Shown here one piece after another: positions 43,586 to 52,147 of a stretch of DNA of 64,000 nucleotides. The stretch lies in the NCBI GenBank assembly GCA_002083365.1, contig LVWS01000039.1, positions 1-64,000 on the forward strand. The letters are read 5' to 3'. Each line of letters starts with the position of its first letter. Position 1 is the stretch's first letter. A program made the translations under genes and the position numbers. Source of the stretch: Nitrospira sp. SG-bin1. Its GTDB lineage: Bacteria; Nitrospirota; Nitrospiria; Nitrospirales; Nitrospiraceae. Below the pieces are notes generated by a model. The model searched no databases and was not told the origin of the DNA. It was given only the letters and a program-made list of their open reading frames with translations.

Positions 43586-45163
43586 ATGGAGCAGACTCCG
43601 CCATTGCGACAGTCACCGAGAGGTCGCCGAACACACCGCCTCTCGTTCCGGTCTTCACGCACGATGGTTTTTTGCCTGTGCGTCGCGGCGCTCAGCGCAC
43701 CTGCCGCGGGGATGTGCGCATCGACGTCATCGCCGCTCCCGCTCTTTGTCGAAACCCCAAGCGACATCCCCCCCGCGATCGCGCAAGCTTTTCCGTCGCC
43801 TGAAATGTCGAAACGGTGGGTGCGCCAACACCGCACCATGGGACTCAATCCCGCTGCATTGGAAGCCATGAAACGCGCTCGCAAGGAATTGAAGCAGGAC
43901 ATCACGTTGGATCTCTTCGATGCGGGGACACGTACGCTCGAGCTCGAGGAACCGGAAGCCCATCCCAATAAGGCAAAGGTGTGGCGCGGACGGCTCCAAG
44001 GCGAGCAGCACAGCGACGTGACCCTGGCGGTACGCGGCACTAAGATGGTCGGAACGATTCTCTCCGGAGAACGTCTCTACAAGATCGAGCCGGCCGAGAA
44101 CAACCGCCACCGTCTCGTCGAAATAGACGACGATGCCATGCCCCCGGATCACCATCCACTCGTAATTCCCGATGATGGGACCCCGTCAGACCCCCCCGCC
44201 CCGGAACCGAATTTCCAACAGCTCGATGCTCCTGCAGCCGGAGCGACCGACACCACGACGACAGCCGCGGCGACGACAAACACGGTCGTCGACCTGTTGG
44301 TCGTCTACACCTCCACGGCACGAAGCCGGCAGGGCGGACAGGCCGCCATGAACGCGTTGATCGCGATGGGCGTCGATTTGGCGAATCAAGCCTATGGGAA
44401 CAGTCGGATCGCCATGCAGCTTCGGCTGGTCCGTGCCGCCGAAGTTTCCTACAGGGAAACAGGCGACATGAGCACCGATCTCTCGCGTTTGCAAAGAACG
44501 AACGATGGTTTCATGGATCAGGTTCATCAATTGCGCAATCAATACAAGGCCGATCTGGTCGCGATGATCGTGGACAACGGGGGAGCCTATTGCGGCATCG
44601 CCTATGTCATGGCGAACGGCCCACGGGCGAGCTTTGCCGGTTACGCGTTCAGCGTGACCGCTCGTGATTGCGTGGCGAATAACACCCTCACGCATGAACT
44701 CGGTCACAATATGGGCGATGCGCATGATCGTGCGAGCGGCGGGACCGGTGTGTTTCCCTATTCGTATGGCTATCGAGACCCCATCGGAAAATTCCGGACG
44801 ATCATGGCCTACGCCTGCCCCAATGTGTCCTGTCCACGCGTGAAGTATTTCTCAAACCCGAAGATCTTGATCAACGGCCGGCCGGCCGGGATCGATCACC
44901 GGATCGATCCGTCGAGGTCGGCGGACAATGCCCGCTCGATGAACGAAGTCCGTAACGTCATTGCCGCCTGGCGCACAGGCACCACGACCTCTGCTGCCAC
45001 ATCTACCGAATCCTTGAAAGATTCTCCGGCCAAGTCGCGCACGGATTCTCGTGACGATGTGGGCGACGACACGGACGACGACGCGGACGATGACTCCACC
45101 GATGAATCAATCAACGATTCCCGGGGGAAACTTCGCACAAAACCCCGTGCGACTATCCCGTAA
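43586..45163 (+). CDS. Secreted metzincin zinc protease with pro-region and acidic tail
   Basis: This ~525-residue protein starts at ATG 43586 behind AGGAGGTTAC. A signal segment covers residues ~24-44, and a pro-region runs to ~190 (I-T-L-D-L-F-D ... G-E-R-L-Y-K-I-E-P). A T/A/P-rich linker is followed by a reprolysin-like catalytic domain. The zinc motif is H-E-L-G-H-N-M-G-D-A-H at 370-380, with a Met-turn region T-I-M-A-Y-A. The final ~35 residues are very Asp-rich and may bind calcium. It should be exported and self-cleaved. It is flanked on both sides by small-membrane-protein genes. Confidence 0.88.
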   Translation: MEQTPPLRQSPRGRRTHRLSFRSSRTMVFCLCVAALSAPAAGMCASTSSPLPLFVETPSDIPPAIAQAFPSPEMSKRWVRQHRTMGLNPAALEAMKRARKELKQDITLDLFDAGTRTLELEEPEAHPNKAKVWRGRLQGEQHSDVTLAVRGTKMVGTILSGERLYKIEPAENNRHRLVEIDDDAMPPDHHPLVIPDDGTPSDPPAPEPNFQQLDAPAAGATDTTTTAAATTNTVVDLLVVYTSTARSRQGGQAAMNALIAMGVDLANQAYGNSRIAMQLRLVRAAEVSYRETGDMSTDLSRLQRTNDGFMDQVHQLRNQYKADLVAMIVDNGGAYCGIAYVMANGPRASFAGYAFSVTARDCVANNTLTHELGHNMGDAHDRASGGTGVFPYSYGYRDPIGKFRTIMAYACPNVSCPRVKYFSNPKILINGRPAGIDHRIDPSRSADNARSMNEVRNVIAAWRTGTTTSAATSTESLKDSPAKSRTDSRDDVGDDTDDDADDDSTDESINDSRGKLRTKPRATIP

Positions 45164-45174
45164 CTAAACTGACC

Positions 45175-45204
45175 GCAGGGAGGACCGGACCCGGTCCTTC
45201 CTGC
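45175..45204 (+). terminator. Hairpin after the protease gene
   Basis: GCAGGGAGGACCGG (45175-45188) pairs with CCGGTCCTTCCTGC (45191-45204), 14 bp with one G-T wobble. It lies 12 bases after the protease stop. There is no strong T-tract, so readthrough into the next gene is possible. Confidence 0.65.
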
Positions 45205-45278
45205 TAGAATCGCATTTCGACATCTCGTTCGGCATATACTAAGATGACTGAAAATGTCCGGCACAGGGAGACGGTTCC

Positions 45279-45770
45279 GTGACTCACCGGTTCAGGCACA
45301 TTTTCATCGCGACGGTGCTGAGCGGCCTCTTCATACAGATGGGGTGGGCTGACGAACGTCCGGCACCAAAGAGTTTATGGCAGACGGTCACGGCGCTTCC
45401 TCCCACCGATCAGCCATCGATACCGCGGAAGCCATGGGTGATCCGCGAGCGGGAGATCGTGCTCGATCTCCCGCTCCTTCACTTACTGAAGGATGCGGGA
45501 GCCAGACCCCTTCCCCGGATCACGGTGGAACTCTTCGAAAAAGCCAACCCCGAACTGGACGTCGCCTCCACGGTCTCCCGTATCAGCGACACCTCGGTGA
45601 TCCGCGGAACCTTCAAGCCGCCCATACAGGGCGACTTCACCTTTGTGATCACGGGCAATCTCCTGATCGGAACCATCCAGATCGGCGACCGGCTCTATAA
45701 AACCGACCACATTGGGAACGGTCGACTTCGGCTGGTTGAACTCGATCCCGACAAGATGCCGCGGGATTGA
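45279..45770 (+). CDS. Free-standing homologue of the protease pro-region
   Basis: This 163-residue secreted protein starts at GTG 45279 (AGGGAGA upstream) with a signal peptide ending G-W-A-D. Residues ~81-163 align with the pro-region of the protease upstream: I-T-V-E-L-F-E versus I-T-L-D-L-F-D, R-G-x-F/L, G-D-R-L-Y-K-T versus G-E-R-L-Y-K-I, and R-L-V-E-L-D-P-D-K-M-P versus R-L-V-E-I-D-D-D-A-M-P. It has no catalytic domain. It may act in trans as inhibitor or folding helper for the protease; this is an inference from the shared domain and position. Confidence 0.72.
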   Translation: MTHRFRHIFIATVLSGLFIQMGWADERPAPKSLWQTVTALPPTDQPSIPRKPWVIREREIVLDLPLLHLLKDAGARPLPRITVELFEKANPELDVASTVSRISDTSVIRGTFKPPIQGDFTFVITGNLLIGTIQIGDRLYKTDHIGNGRLRLVELDPDKMPRD

Positions 45771-45855
45771 TTCTCATCCTCCTGCCATTCTTCATCTGGA
45801 TTGAACTCACGAGGAATGTTCCGTGTCACGCGAAATGAAAATGCGAGAATGCCGC

Positions 45856-45884
45856 GGTACGCCGATGAGATTCACCGGCGTACC
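45856..45884. repeat. Palindrome copy B (pair with 42711-42739)
   Basis: GGTACGCCG (45856-45864), an 11-base loop and CGGCGTACC (45876-45884) form a perfect 9-bp stem. Compared with copy A, the pair C-G at the fourth position has become T-A in both arms. ATGCC/GGCAT outside can extend the stem. It lies 53 bases beyond the 3' end of the minus-strand gene at 45937. Confidence 0.7.
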
Positions 45885-45936
45885 ATGCAACGGGCATGGC
45901 CGAATAACGACAATCACTGATGCTGTCTTCCCCCAT

Positions 45937-46092
45937 CTAAGACCTTCGATAGGCTTGTTCCTCGTGAACCGTACCCTCCTGACGATTCCTCTCGCCGCTC
46001 AGTCTGGACACGTACCACATGAAGACCATCAGCAGCAGCATCGAGATATTCAATGAAACCACTATCGTGACGATCGCCATATCCCCAAACAT
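45937..46092 (-). CDS. 51-residue membrane protein, paralogue B
   Basis: This short frame runs from ATG 46092 to TAG 45937. It starts M-F-G-D-M-A, has one hydrophobic helix (residues ~7-29) and a charged tail with H-E-E. An AAGGAG ribosome binding site lies about 10 bases upstream. It shares the start, the T-I-x-V-S-L-N core and scattered tail residues with paralogue A. It is convergent with the pro-region homologue gene, and its own downstream side carries the palindrome copy B. Function is unknown. Confidence 0.74.
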   Translation of the reverse strand: MFGDMAIVTIVVSLNISMLLLMVFMWYVSRLSGERNRQEGTVHEEQAYRRS

Positions 46093-46366
46093 AGTCTCCG
46101 TCTCCTTCTTCTTCGCATGATTGTAAAACGTTGTGTCGACGCATGATCGATGGCGCCCCCGATCACATGATTCTCACTTCACCTATGGCAACTCGCATGC
46201 CAGTCTCGGTTACCCTGTGTGCTCTATCTGCCTGGCCATAAGTTGTGAAAAGATGAGTGTCTTGTGCTGAACAGGAAGGTTTTCGAGCGTTCACTCCAAC
46301 ACAACCACTCAAAAAGGTGGATCTGATCGATACAACCGGTATCAGTTTCGGGCGATTATGACTTAC

Positions 46367-46395
46367 TTGACACCTATAATGTATAAGCGTATTCT
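46367..46395 (+). promoter_or_regulatory. Sigma-70-type promoter for the gene at 46438
   Basis: TTGACA (46367-46372, a perfect -35) is followed after 17 bases by TATTCT (46390-46395, four of six -10 matches). Transcription would begin about 35 bases before the ATG, which has a strong AGGGAGGAGG ribosome binding site. Confidence 0.5.
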
Positions 46396-46437
46396 CCTCT
46401 CGGATTTTTTTGAAGGTATCCTTAGGGAGGAGGACGC

Positions 46438-47094
46438 ATGGACTGGCCAAGCTTTTTTCAGCAAACCTTCATTGATGTGGTCATCAGGTGGATTCTTCCA
46501 GCAGTCGGGGCTTTTGCTATGCCGTATTTTCTAAAGTTGAAACAGGTTCTAAACTGGCCTATGGCTGTGTTTTACGGGTTAATTACATTCGCCGCGCTAC
46601 TATTTATAACGGACCACGTAGCAGATGCACTAAATGCCATGCGTTCAACGCAAAGTGTTATTTATACTTTTCTTAAGGGAACTACATATGCAATTCAGGA
46701 CAAGACTCCGCCCCCAAATGGGAGGTTATTTATGATTGTTGCCAGAAACCCAACAGGTGGGGAGATTTATATCTCATCTTCAGTACAAGATCCTGAGCTA
46801 ATCATAGTGGAAACAACGTATCGTTTTGACCAGAAGACAGTGGGGGATATGGATGAGCAGCGTCGATCTGACCTTGAAACGTCAATAATTATAGAATTGC
46901 TAAGAAGGAATGTGGAGTATTCATTTCCAGAAAAGCGACTCCAGAGCATACATGTACAAAAACATATTCCTTTATCTAATAACATGGATAAAGAAGTGTT
47001 TCGCGGTGTGCTATTAGAAATGGAATCAACGGCGCGGTTGATAACGACCATTATCTTGAAAAACTCGACGATGTTTCAAGGAGTCCAGAGGTGA
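46438..47094 (+). CDS. Unknown membrane-anchored protein in AT-rich islet
   Basis: Not recognised. This 218-residue protein has two N-terminal hydrophobic segments (residues ~14-32 and 40-60) and a soluble C-terminal domain of ~155 residues with alternating strands and helices. The coding sequence is much more AT-rich than its neighbours and uses AT-ending codons, so it is probably acquired. It has its own promoter and a strong ribosome binding site. Its neighbour on the other strand is also a single-helix protein of similar base composition. Confidence 0.6.
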   Translation: MDWPSFFQQTFIDVVIRWILPAVGAFAMPYFLKLKQVLNWPMAVFYGLITFAALLFITDHVADALNAMRSTQSVIYTFLKGTTYAIQDKTPPPNGRLFMIVARNPTGGEIYISSSVQDPELIIVETTYRFDQKTVGDMDEQRRSDLETSIIIELLRRNVEYSFPEKRLQSIHVQKHIPLSNNMDKEVFRGVLLEMESTARLITTIILKNSTMFQGVQR

Positions 47095-47221
47095 GGAGAC
47101 CTATTTACTTGCCTTGTTTGATGTTCTTCTTTTGGGGCTTCGGACGAGCCTTAATGAGAATGTCGATCACCTCTTCAAAGCTCAACGGATGGAGCGAAAT
47201 CGGTTTCGCTTTTGGCATAAA

Positions 47222-47848
47222 TCACCTTGTATTGGCTGGTTGTTGCTTATTAGGAAAACAATCGAAAGAGACTGGTTGTTGGTACCACCGGCCACGACCT
47301 GAATTGTTTAAAGTGCCGCAATATCGGAATTTTCTTTCTGACGTAAATGGAAGCGCCCAATTTGTTGGAGGCAATGTTCCATTGAATGTAATTTTAAGGT
47401 CTATCTCTGCATTCATTACTACTGAATCGAGAACCGTTTGTAATGGGCAAGTTACTGTAAGTGTTTCATTTCGACGCATAATGGGTATCACTTTACTAAA
47501 ATTGATTAACGAACTGTTTTCTAAAACAATATCACCGGCAAAGTTCGCTTTATTAGCATCACAAGTAAATCGCACATCTCTAATATCAACAAGACTGGAA
47601 TTCGTGATTGCGAATGGTGTTGAGGCGAGGGAAGAAACGCTACTAACAGGCTCTAAAGCGGAAACTGTAAATGCGGGTCCAAATTCAAGGTAAGCCACAT
47701 ATGTTCCAAAAAATGCTCCTACAATCCCGATGCCTTTTATCACGTAAGACAACGGACCGCGGCGAGGTAGCTTTGAATTTTGTGATGTTGGCAGTCGGTG
47801 TCTTAATTGGGCTGGTAACAGTATGGGGCTCTTTGGCCTTTTGGACAT
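47222..47848 (-). CDS. Unknown single-helix membrane protein in AT-rich islet
   Basis: Not recognised. This 208-residue protein has a basic N-terminus, one membrane helix (residues ~35-57), then a soluble domain rich in strands with three cysteines. The opposite-strand frame of similar length is less protein-like, so this strand was chosen. The sequence is AT-rich like the gene at 46438, and the IS1595-type transposase gene lies about 100 bases away. Both genes may have arrived together. Confidence 0.55.
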   Translation of the reverse strand: MSKRPKSPILLPAQLRHRLPTSQNSKLPRRGPLSYVIKGIGIVGAFFGTYVAYLEFGPAFTVSALEPVSSVSSLASTPFAITNSSLVDIRDVRFTCDANKANFAGDIVLENSSLINFSKVIPIMRRNETLTVTCPLQTVLDSVVMNAEIDLKITFNGTLPPTNWALPFTSERKFRYCGTLNNSGRGRWYQQPVSFDCFPNKQQPANTR

Positions 47849-47943
47849 ACATTTCGCCGTAATCGTTACTTAGTTGAATGATAACCGTAACTGCACGTTC
47901 TTCGGAACATACTTCATGCTGGCACGCTTCACCGCTGGCGTGC

Positions 47944-48843
47944 TCAGCATTCTGCTATCACGTCTCCAAAGATGTCAGGATTCTTACGGTTATTATGGCG
48001 ATAGCTGAACTCCGCCAGATACAACGGCAAATAGTCTTTGCTCACCTTATGAAAGGTTCCGATCACGCCACGCTTAAGAAGGCTCCAAAAGCTATCCAGA
48101 TTTGCCGTGTGGACGTTTCCACGCACATATTCCCCGCTCTGATGGCTGACGGATTCATGGGGATAGCCCAAGTGCTTCAGTCTTCGGTAGCCGCTATGCT
48201 CGTCAGTCGCCACCAGAGACACGTTTTCTCCGACGGTTTGCCGCACGAACCCTTGCAGGGTATCGGCATTGACTTGTTCGATGATCTGAGCTGTCACATT
48301 GCCTTTTCTGGCAATCGCGCCAATCACGGCGATTTTGCCATGCGAGCCGTGAGAGCCGCCGCCCTGCCGTCTCACGGAAACGTGTTTGTTCTTCCACTTC
48401 CCGCCGATATAGGTCTCGTCAACCTCAACTTCACCCATCAGCTTAGAAAAGCCTCCATCCTTCATGGCCGCTCGGATGCGATGGCACATATACCAGGCGG
48501 TTCGATAGGCCCCACTGCCAATGATGCGTTGGATCTGAAGGGCGCTAATCCCCTTCTTGCTGGTCAACATCAAGTAGATCACTTGAAACCAGGTCTTCAA
48601 CGGGTAGTTCGTATTTTCAAAGATCGTCTTGGTTATCACAGAGAATCGGTAGCCATTCCGTCCGCCACAATCCTTGCCCTTGCAGACCCAGTGAAACGGA
48701 CGACTCTTGACCGCAAACACCTTGGCATTTCGGCAGCGTGGGCAGGTCACGCCATTTGGCCAACGGCGCTCTTGAAGAAATGCCTTGCAGGCCTCTTCCG
48801 TTTCAAACCGCTTCATCAAGCCGCTGAGTGTTTGCGTTTTCAT
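47944..48843 (-). CDS. IS1595-family (ISXO2-like) DDE transposase
   Basis: This ~299-residue protein starts at ATG 48843. It has an N-terminal zinc ribbon (C-P-R-C ... C-K-G-K-D-C-G-G) and a catalytic core with V-D-E-T-Y-I-G-G-K-W, T-D-E-H-S-G-Y and a later H-T-A-N-L-D-S-F-W-S-L-L-K, as in ISXO2-type enzymes. The frame is intact, so the element may still be active. Clear terminal inverted repeats and a target duplication could not be identified by eye, so the element's ends are undefined. Confidence 0.88.
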   Translation of the reverse strand: MKTQTLSGLMKRFETEEACKAFLQERRWPNGVTCPRCRNAKVFAVKSRPFHWVCKGKDCGGRNGYRFSVITKTIFENTNYPLKTWFQVIYLMLTSKKGISALQIQRIIGSGAYRTAWYMCHRIRAAMKDGGFSKLMGEVEVDETYIGGKWKNKHVSVRRQGGGSHGSHGKIAVIGAIARKGNVTAQIIEQVNADTLQGFVRQTVGENVSLVATDEHSGYRRLKHLGYPHESVSHQSGEYVRGNVHTANLDSFWSLLKRGVIGTFHKVSKDYLPLYLAEFSYRHNNRKNPDIFGDVIAEC

Positions 48844-49146
48844 ATGGCCTCCGTGATGTTGAGGCCAGTATATAGATTTATGCATGTGGTGTCAAGTGGG
48901 GCATAATCGCCCAGTTTCGATACGAGCGGGTTGCATGATGGTTGCGGTCTCCGTGGCCATCCTGCAAGCTTACTTGCCCGAAGAAGGAATTGAAAGGATG
49001 AAGAGCGATCGGCGGTCGTCTCTTCATCCAAAAGACGGTGGACAGTCCTCTGGCATGAGCGCACATGCCCGGTGGTTGCTCCACCGTGAGGAGAGTAGCT
49101 ATTCGCCACCGTTCCGGCTACAATGCCGTCGCTTGTATTGGTACGT
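48844..49146. other. Region between the transposase and the GAF/kinase gene
   Basis: This holds the transposase upstream region and probably one end of the insertion sequence. The overlapping ORFs are not supported. A promoter for the plus-strand GAF gene is expected near the right end but was not resolved. Confidence 0.35.
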
Positions 49147-50970
49147 ATGACCACGTCGACTCTTCAAGCCAAAGCAGCCCCTGAAACTCTGCTTCAACGG
49201 ACGTTGAATGCCGCGCTGAACGATATCGGCACGGATTCGGTGCTGGCGGCGATCTTCCACCAAGAAAACGGCCCGCTTGTCGAACATGCCTCGCGCGGGT
49301 TCACGCCGAGAGATGTCCAAGCCATTCTCCGTACCTTGTCGACACACCGTGCCGCAGCCTTGACCCCGACCGACCAAGATCCGGATGGCGGCCGGACCAT
49401 CCGGCTAAAATTGATGACTCCCGGAGCAAAATCCCTGCTCGTGGTTCCGCTCCGGCACTACAACAATGTCTATGGTTGCCTGGTCATCGGACGGAAAGAA
49501 GGGGCGACGTTCTCCAAAAAAGACAAATCTCAGCTGGAACAGATGTGCGACAGCATCACCAAGACACTGGACCGCGAAGGACTCTTCAATACCGGTGTGG
49601 TGTTGAGTCGGTCCTATGTCACTCAGGAACCAAGCCCGCCTCCGCCGACCGGAGCGGACCTGTTCCCGCCGATGACCAAGCACTTTTCACCCGAGCTTCA
49701 AGCAAAGGTCGAAGCGGTCTTGACCGAAGCGCATCAATACGTGGCGTATGATCGAGCATGGGCGTGCTATTACGATCCGCTGGCGGGTAACGTCGAGGTG
49801 CTGGGAATTACCGGCGACGTGAAAGGAGACCAAAAGGACGCCAAGAAAGAGTTGAAACCTGGCCAGCGCCTGACGCTCGACAGTTCGGCGGCGGGATGGT
49901 CCGTCCGTCATCGCAAACCTCGCGTGGATCACGATCTGGCTTCCACCCAGGGTCGCTTCCTCGATCACAAACATCTCTTCAAGGATCGGTTTCAGTCGTC
50001 GCTCGTCATTCCTTTTTTCGTCAAGGGCCAGGTCGGCGGGACGTTTACGTTGGGATCGAAGGAGCCACAACGATATCAGACCACCGATGCCCGTACGCTG
50101 GAACCCACGATCCTCAAACTCGCGGAACTCTTGCAGGCACCGGCGCCGGCGGCCGCCGCGCCTTCTCCGACGACCGACGTCGGGACACCGGGTTCCTGGT
50201 CGTCCGTCGCTGCTCCGTCCGAGCCCATCATCCGAAAGCAAGAACGCCAGGCCGCGATCGGTGAGTTCAGCGCGTTCTTGGCGACGGAAATTCGGGAACC
50301 GCTCGCCTCCATTCGCTCGCAGCTCGAAGAAGTGACCGGTGAAGGAATCCTTGACTTCGATCCACAGACCCGTGTTGAAAATGCGATGCGCGACTTGATG
50401 CGGATCGAAGCCATTTTGAACGAGATCCTCGACTTCGCAAAGCCGCTGGAACTCAGCCGCCATCTCTGTCGAATTCCGGAGGTGCTCGAGAGCGCGCTCA
50501 TCGTGGTCGGAACCGATCTGGAAGCGACCCGTATTCAAGTCACCAAAGACTACGCCAATATCATCGCGCCGGTGCGCGGCGATGAAGCCAAGCTGCAACA
50601 GACGTTCTTGAGCATCTTCCGAAACGCGTGCGAGGCGATGTCTCCCGGAGGCCACCTCCACATTCAAGTCTCTCAACATCGGGCCGGACGAGGGATCGAG
50701 GTGCAAATCCTCATCAAGAACGACGGTGTTCCAATCCCGGCTGAAATTGTCGACAAAGTCTTCGAACCATTTTTCACTACCAAGCGCTCGGGAATCGGGC
50801 TGGGCCTTCCCACGGTCAAGAAAATCGTCGAGGAACACGGAGGAGCCATTGCAATCGGCAGTGCTCCCGGCGAAGGCACCACGGTCACCATTCGGCTACC
50901 CGGCGTCAGTCGCGGGCCGGCGTTTCGGCACCGTGGCCGTGGCCGGCGCCATCCACGACGCCCGAACTGA
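49147..50970 (+). CDS. GAF-domain histidine-kinase-like protein without the phospho-acceptor His
   Basis: This ~607-residue soluble protein has two GAF-like sensor domains (residues ~15-150 and ~175-330), an Ala/Pro-rich linker, a dimerisation helix and an ATPase domain (~430-600). The place of the phospho-acceptor His (usually H-E-I-R-N-P-L) reads A-T380-E-I-R-E-P-L. The N-box is kept (F-R-N-A-C-E-A-M), as are F-E-P-F-F-T-T-K and the G-x-G-L-G-L lid, but the G1 box reads K-N-D-G-V-P. It may bind ATP without autophosphorylating at the usual site. No response regulator is adjacent. A GTG-type start eight codons earlier is possible. Confidence 0.75.
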   Translation: MTTSTLQAKAAPETLLQRTLNAALNDIGTDSVLAAIFHQENGPLVEHASRGFTPRDVQAILRTLSTHRAAALTPTDQDPDGGRTIRLKLMTPGAKSLLVVPLRHYNNVYGCLVIGRKEGATFSKKDKSQLEQMCDSITKTLDREGLFNTGVVLSRSYVTQEPSPPPPTGADLFPPMTKHFSPELQAKVEAVLTEAHQYVAYDRAWACYYDPLAGNVEVLGITGDVKGDQKDAKKELKPGQRLTLDSSAAGWSVRHRKPRVDHDLASTQGRFLDHKHLFKDRFQSSLVIPFFVKGQVGGTFTLGSKEPQRYQTTDARTLEPTILKLAELLQAPAPAAAAPSPTTDVGTPGSWSSVAAPSEPIIRKQERQAAIGEFSAFLATEIREPLASIRSQLEEVTGEGILDFDPQTRVENAMRDLMRIEAILNEILDFAKPLELSRHLCRIPEVLESALIVVGTDLEATRIQVTKDYANIIAPVRGDEAKLQQTFLSIFRNACEAMSPGGHLHIQVSQHRAGRGIEVQILIKNDGVPIPAEIVDKVFEPFFTTKRSGIGLGLPTVKKIVEEHGGAIAIGSAPGEGTTVTIRLPGVSRGPAFRHRGRGRRHPRRPN

Positions 50971-51137
50971 TCCCTTCTGTCGCCCCCACCGCTTCGAATG
51001 GCCGGTGCACCCTGCTGTCCGTTTGACAGAATGGCCCTCCATCGCTATGATTCACGCCTCGAATATCATCATCTATATGGACTATTTTGAACATAGAACT
51101 TTTTATCCATTGTCCTAGCTCAAAAGGGAGAGAGTGT

Positions 51138-51503
51138 ATGAAACTTCTTACCGGTACGGTTGCGACAGTGTCCTCGATCCTGCTTGCGTGCTCCCTGGCG
51201 TCGGCCAACCCGGCGCTGCTGCCAAAACATGAAGGTTATCCCATGAAGAACACGGGCAGTCCCGTAACCGGCCAGCCGACGGCGAACGATCCAGGCCAGT
51301 CGGACGCGCACGGAACCTCCTCGCTGCTGAAGTCGGCGGACTCGGTCAAGAGCGCCGAACAAAAACTGATGAAAACGGACAATGCGCGCATCACCGAGGG
51401 GCAAGGCGCCGGCAGACTTCCAAGCGTGGAGGGGCCTGCGATCACGATCGCTCCCCCGGTAACCTCCGCGACGAAAATTACGGGCGATCGTAAAATCGAC
51501 TGA
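51138..51503 (+). CDS. Small secreted protein of unknown function
   Basis: This 121-residue protein starts at ATG 51138 with AGGGAGAGAG upstream. It has a signal peptide ending S-L-A-S-A-N. The mature part is Ser/Thr/Pro/Gly-rich and probably disordered, with no recognised domain. It is followed 12 bases later by a long hairpin that separates it from the convergent DNA glycosylase gene. Confidence 0.55.
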   Translation: MKLLTGTVATVSSILLACSLASANPALLPKHEGYPMKNTGSPVTGQPTANDPGQSDAHGTSSLLKSADSVKSAEQKLMKTDNARITEGQGAGRLPSVEGPAITIAPPVTSATKITGDRKID

Positions 51504-51515
51504 CTGCGGATTCGG

Positions 51516-51562
51516 CAACGAAAAGGGGAAGCCCGGTCTCCCGGAGCTTCCCCTTTTCGTTG
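51516..51562. terminator. Bidirectional hairpin terminator
   Basis: A perfect 17-bp stem (51516-51532 with 51546-51562) closes a 13-base loop. The left arm runs CAACGAAAAGGGGAAGC. The A4 and T4 tracts in the arms let it work on both strands. It lies between two convergent genes. Confidence 0.85.
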
Positions 51563-51598
51563 GCTCGCTGGTTCAGGATTCCGTCATGCCGACTTCCC

Positions 51599-52147
51599 CT
51601 ACTTCAGCAAGCGAAACCGCCAGGGTTTTTTCGCCCACCCCCCCGCATAGTCGACGCCGATTCTGGGGAACATTCCGACCTGTTTACGCGAAACCCGTTC
51701 ACCTCGATCTTCGAACCAGAGAGACCGTCCATGCGTCAGGTCGAATCGATGCAACGACCGATCGATGTTTAGCTCACGGCAAAGCTTCCCGGGACCATCG
51801 ATCAAGTTTCCATCCACTTCAATCGCCCGTATCAGCACTGCCGCTGGAAACTCGGCACGTTCCGTCACGACATTCAACATGTGGTACATGCCGTAAATGA
51901 GGTAAACGTACGATATCCCCGGTGGCCCGAACAGGACCTCCGTTCTTGCGGTCCTCCCTTTCGACGCATGGCAGGCCTTGTCCTCGGAACCGACGTAGGC
52001 TTCGGCTTCGATGATCTTTCCTGCGACGGTTCCGTTCCCGTTCTCACGTACCAGATACTTGCCGATCAGCGACCGAGCCACAACCAATGTCGGACGGTTA
52101 AAATAGGATTGAGGAAGGATCATTCGGTTTGGTTGCATCGTACTCAT
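51599..52147 (-). CDS. 3-methyladenine DNA glycosylase (AAG/Mpg type)
   Basis: This ~182-residue protein of the Mpg family has the signature blocks V-A-R-S-L-I-G-K-Y-L-V near the start, I-I-E-A-E-A-Y (catalytic Glu) near residue 48, F-G-P-P-G-I-S-Y-V-Y-L-I-Y-G-M-Y near 75, and D-G-P-G-K-L-C-R later. It removes alkylated purines such as 3-methyladenine to start base-excision repair. The start is uncertain: ATG codons at 52147, 52138 and 52123 are all possible, and the last fits the family best. Confidence 0.88.
   Translation of the reverse strand: MSTMQPNRMILPQSYFNRPTLVVARSLIGKYLVRENGNGTVAGKIIEAEAYVGSEDKACHASKGRTARTEVLFGPPGISYVYLIYGMYHMLNVVTERAEFPAAVLIRAIEVDGNLIDGPGKLCRELNIDRSLHRFDLTHGRSLWFEDRGERVSRKQVGMFPRIGVDYAGGWAKKPWRFRLLK

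Noticed and set aside
47091..47693. 200-residue plus-strand ORF in the AT-rich islet
   Set aside because: It lies opposite 47222-47848, which has a membrane helix and better protein-like composition; only the minus-strand frame is listed.
47850..48920. Terminal inverted repeats of the IS1595-type element
   Set aside because: Candidate ends near 47865 and 48895 share only a few bases; no convincing pair or target duplication by eye.
49687..50838. 383-residue minus-strand ORF under the GAF/kinase gene
   Set aside because: Arg/Asp-rich shadow without domains; the plus strand has recognisable GAF and ATPase blocks.
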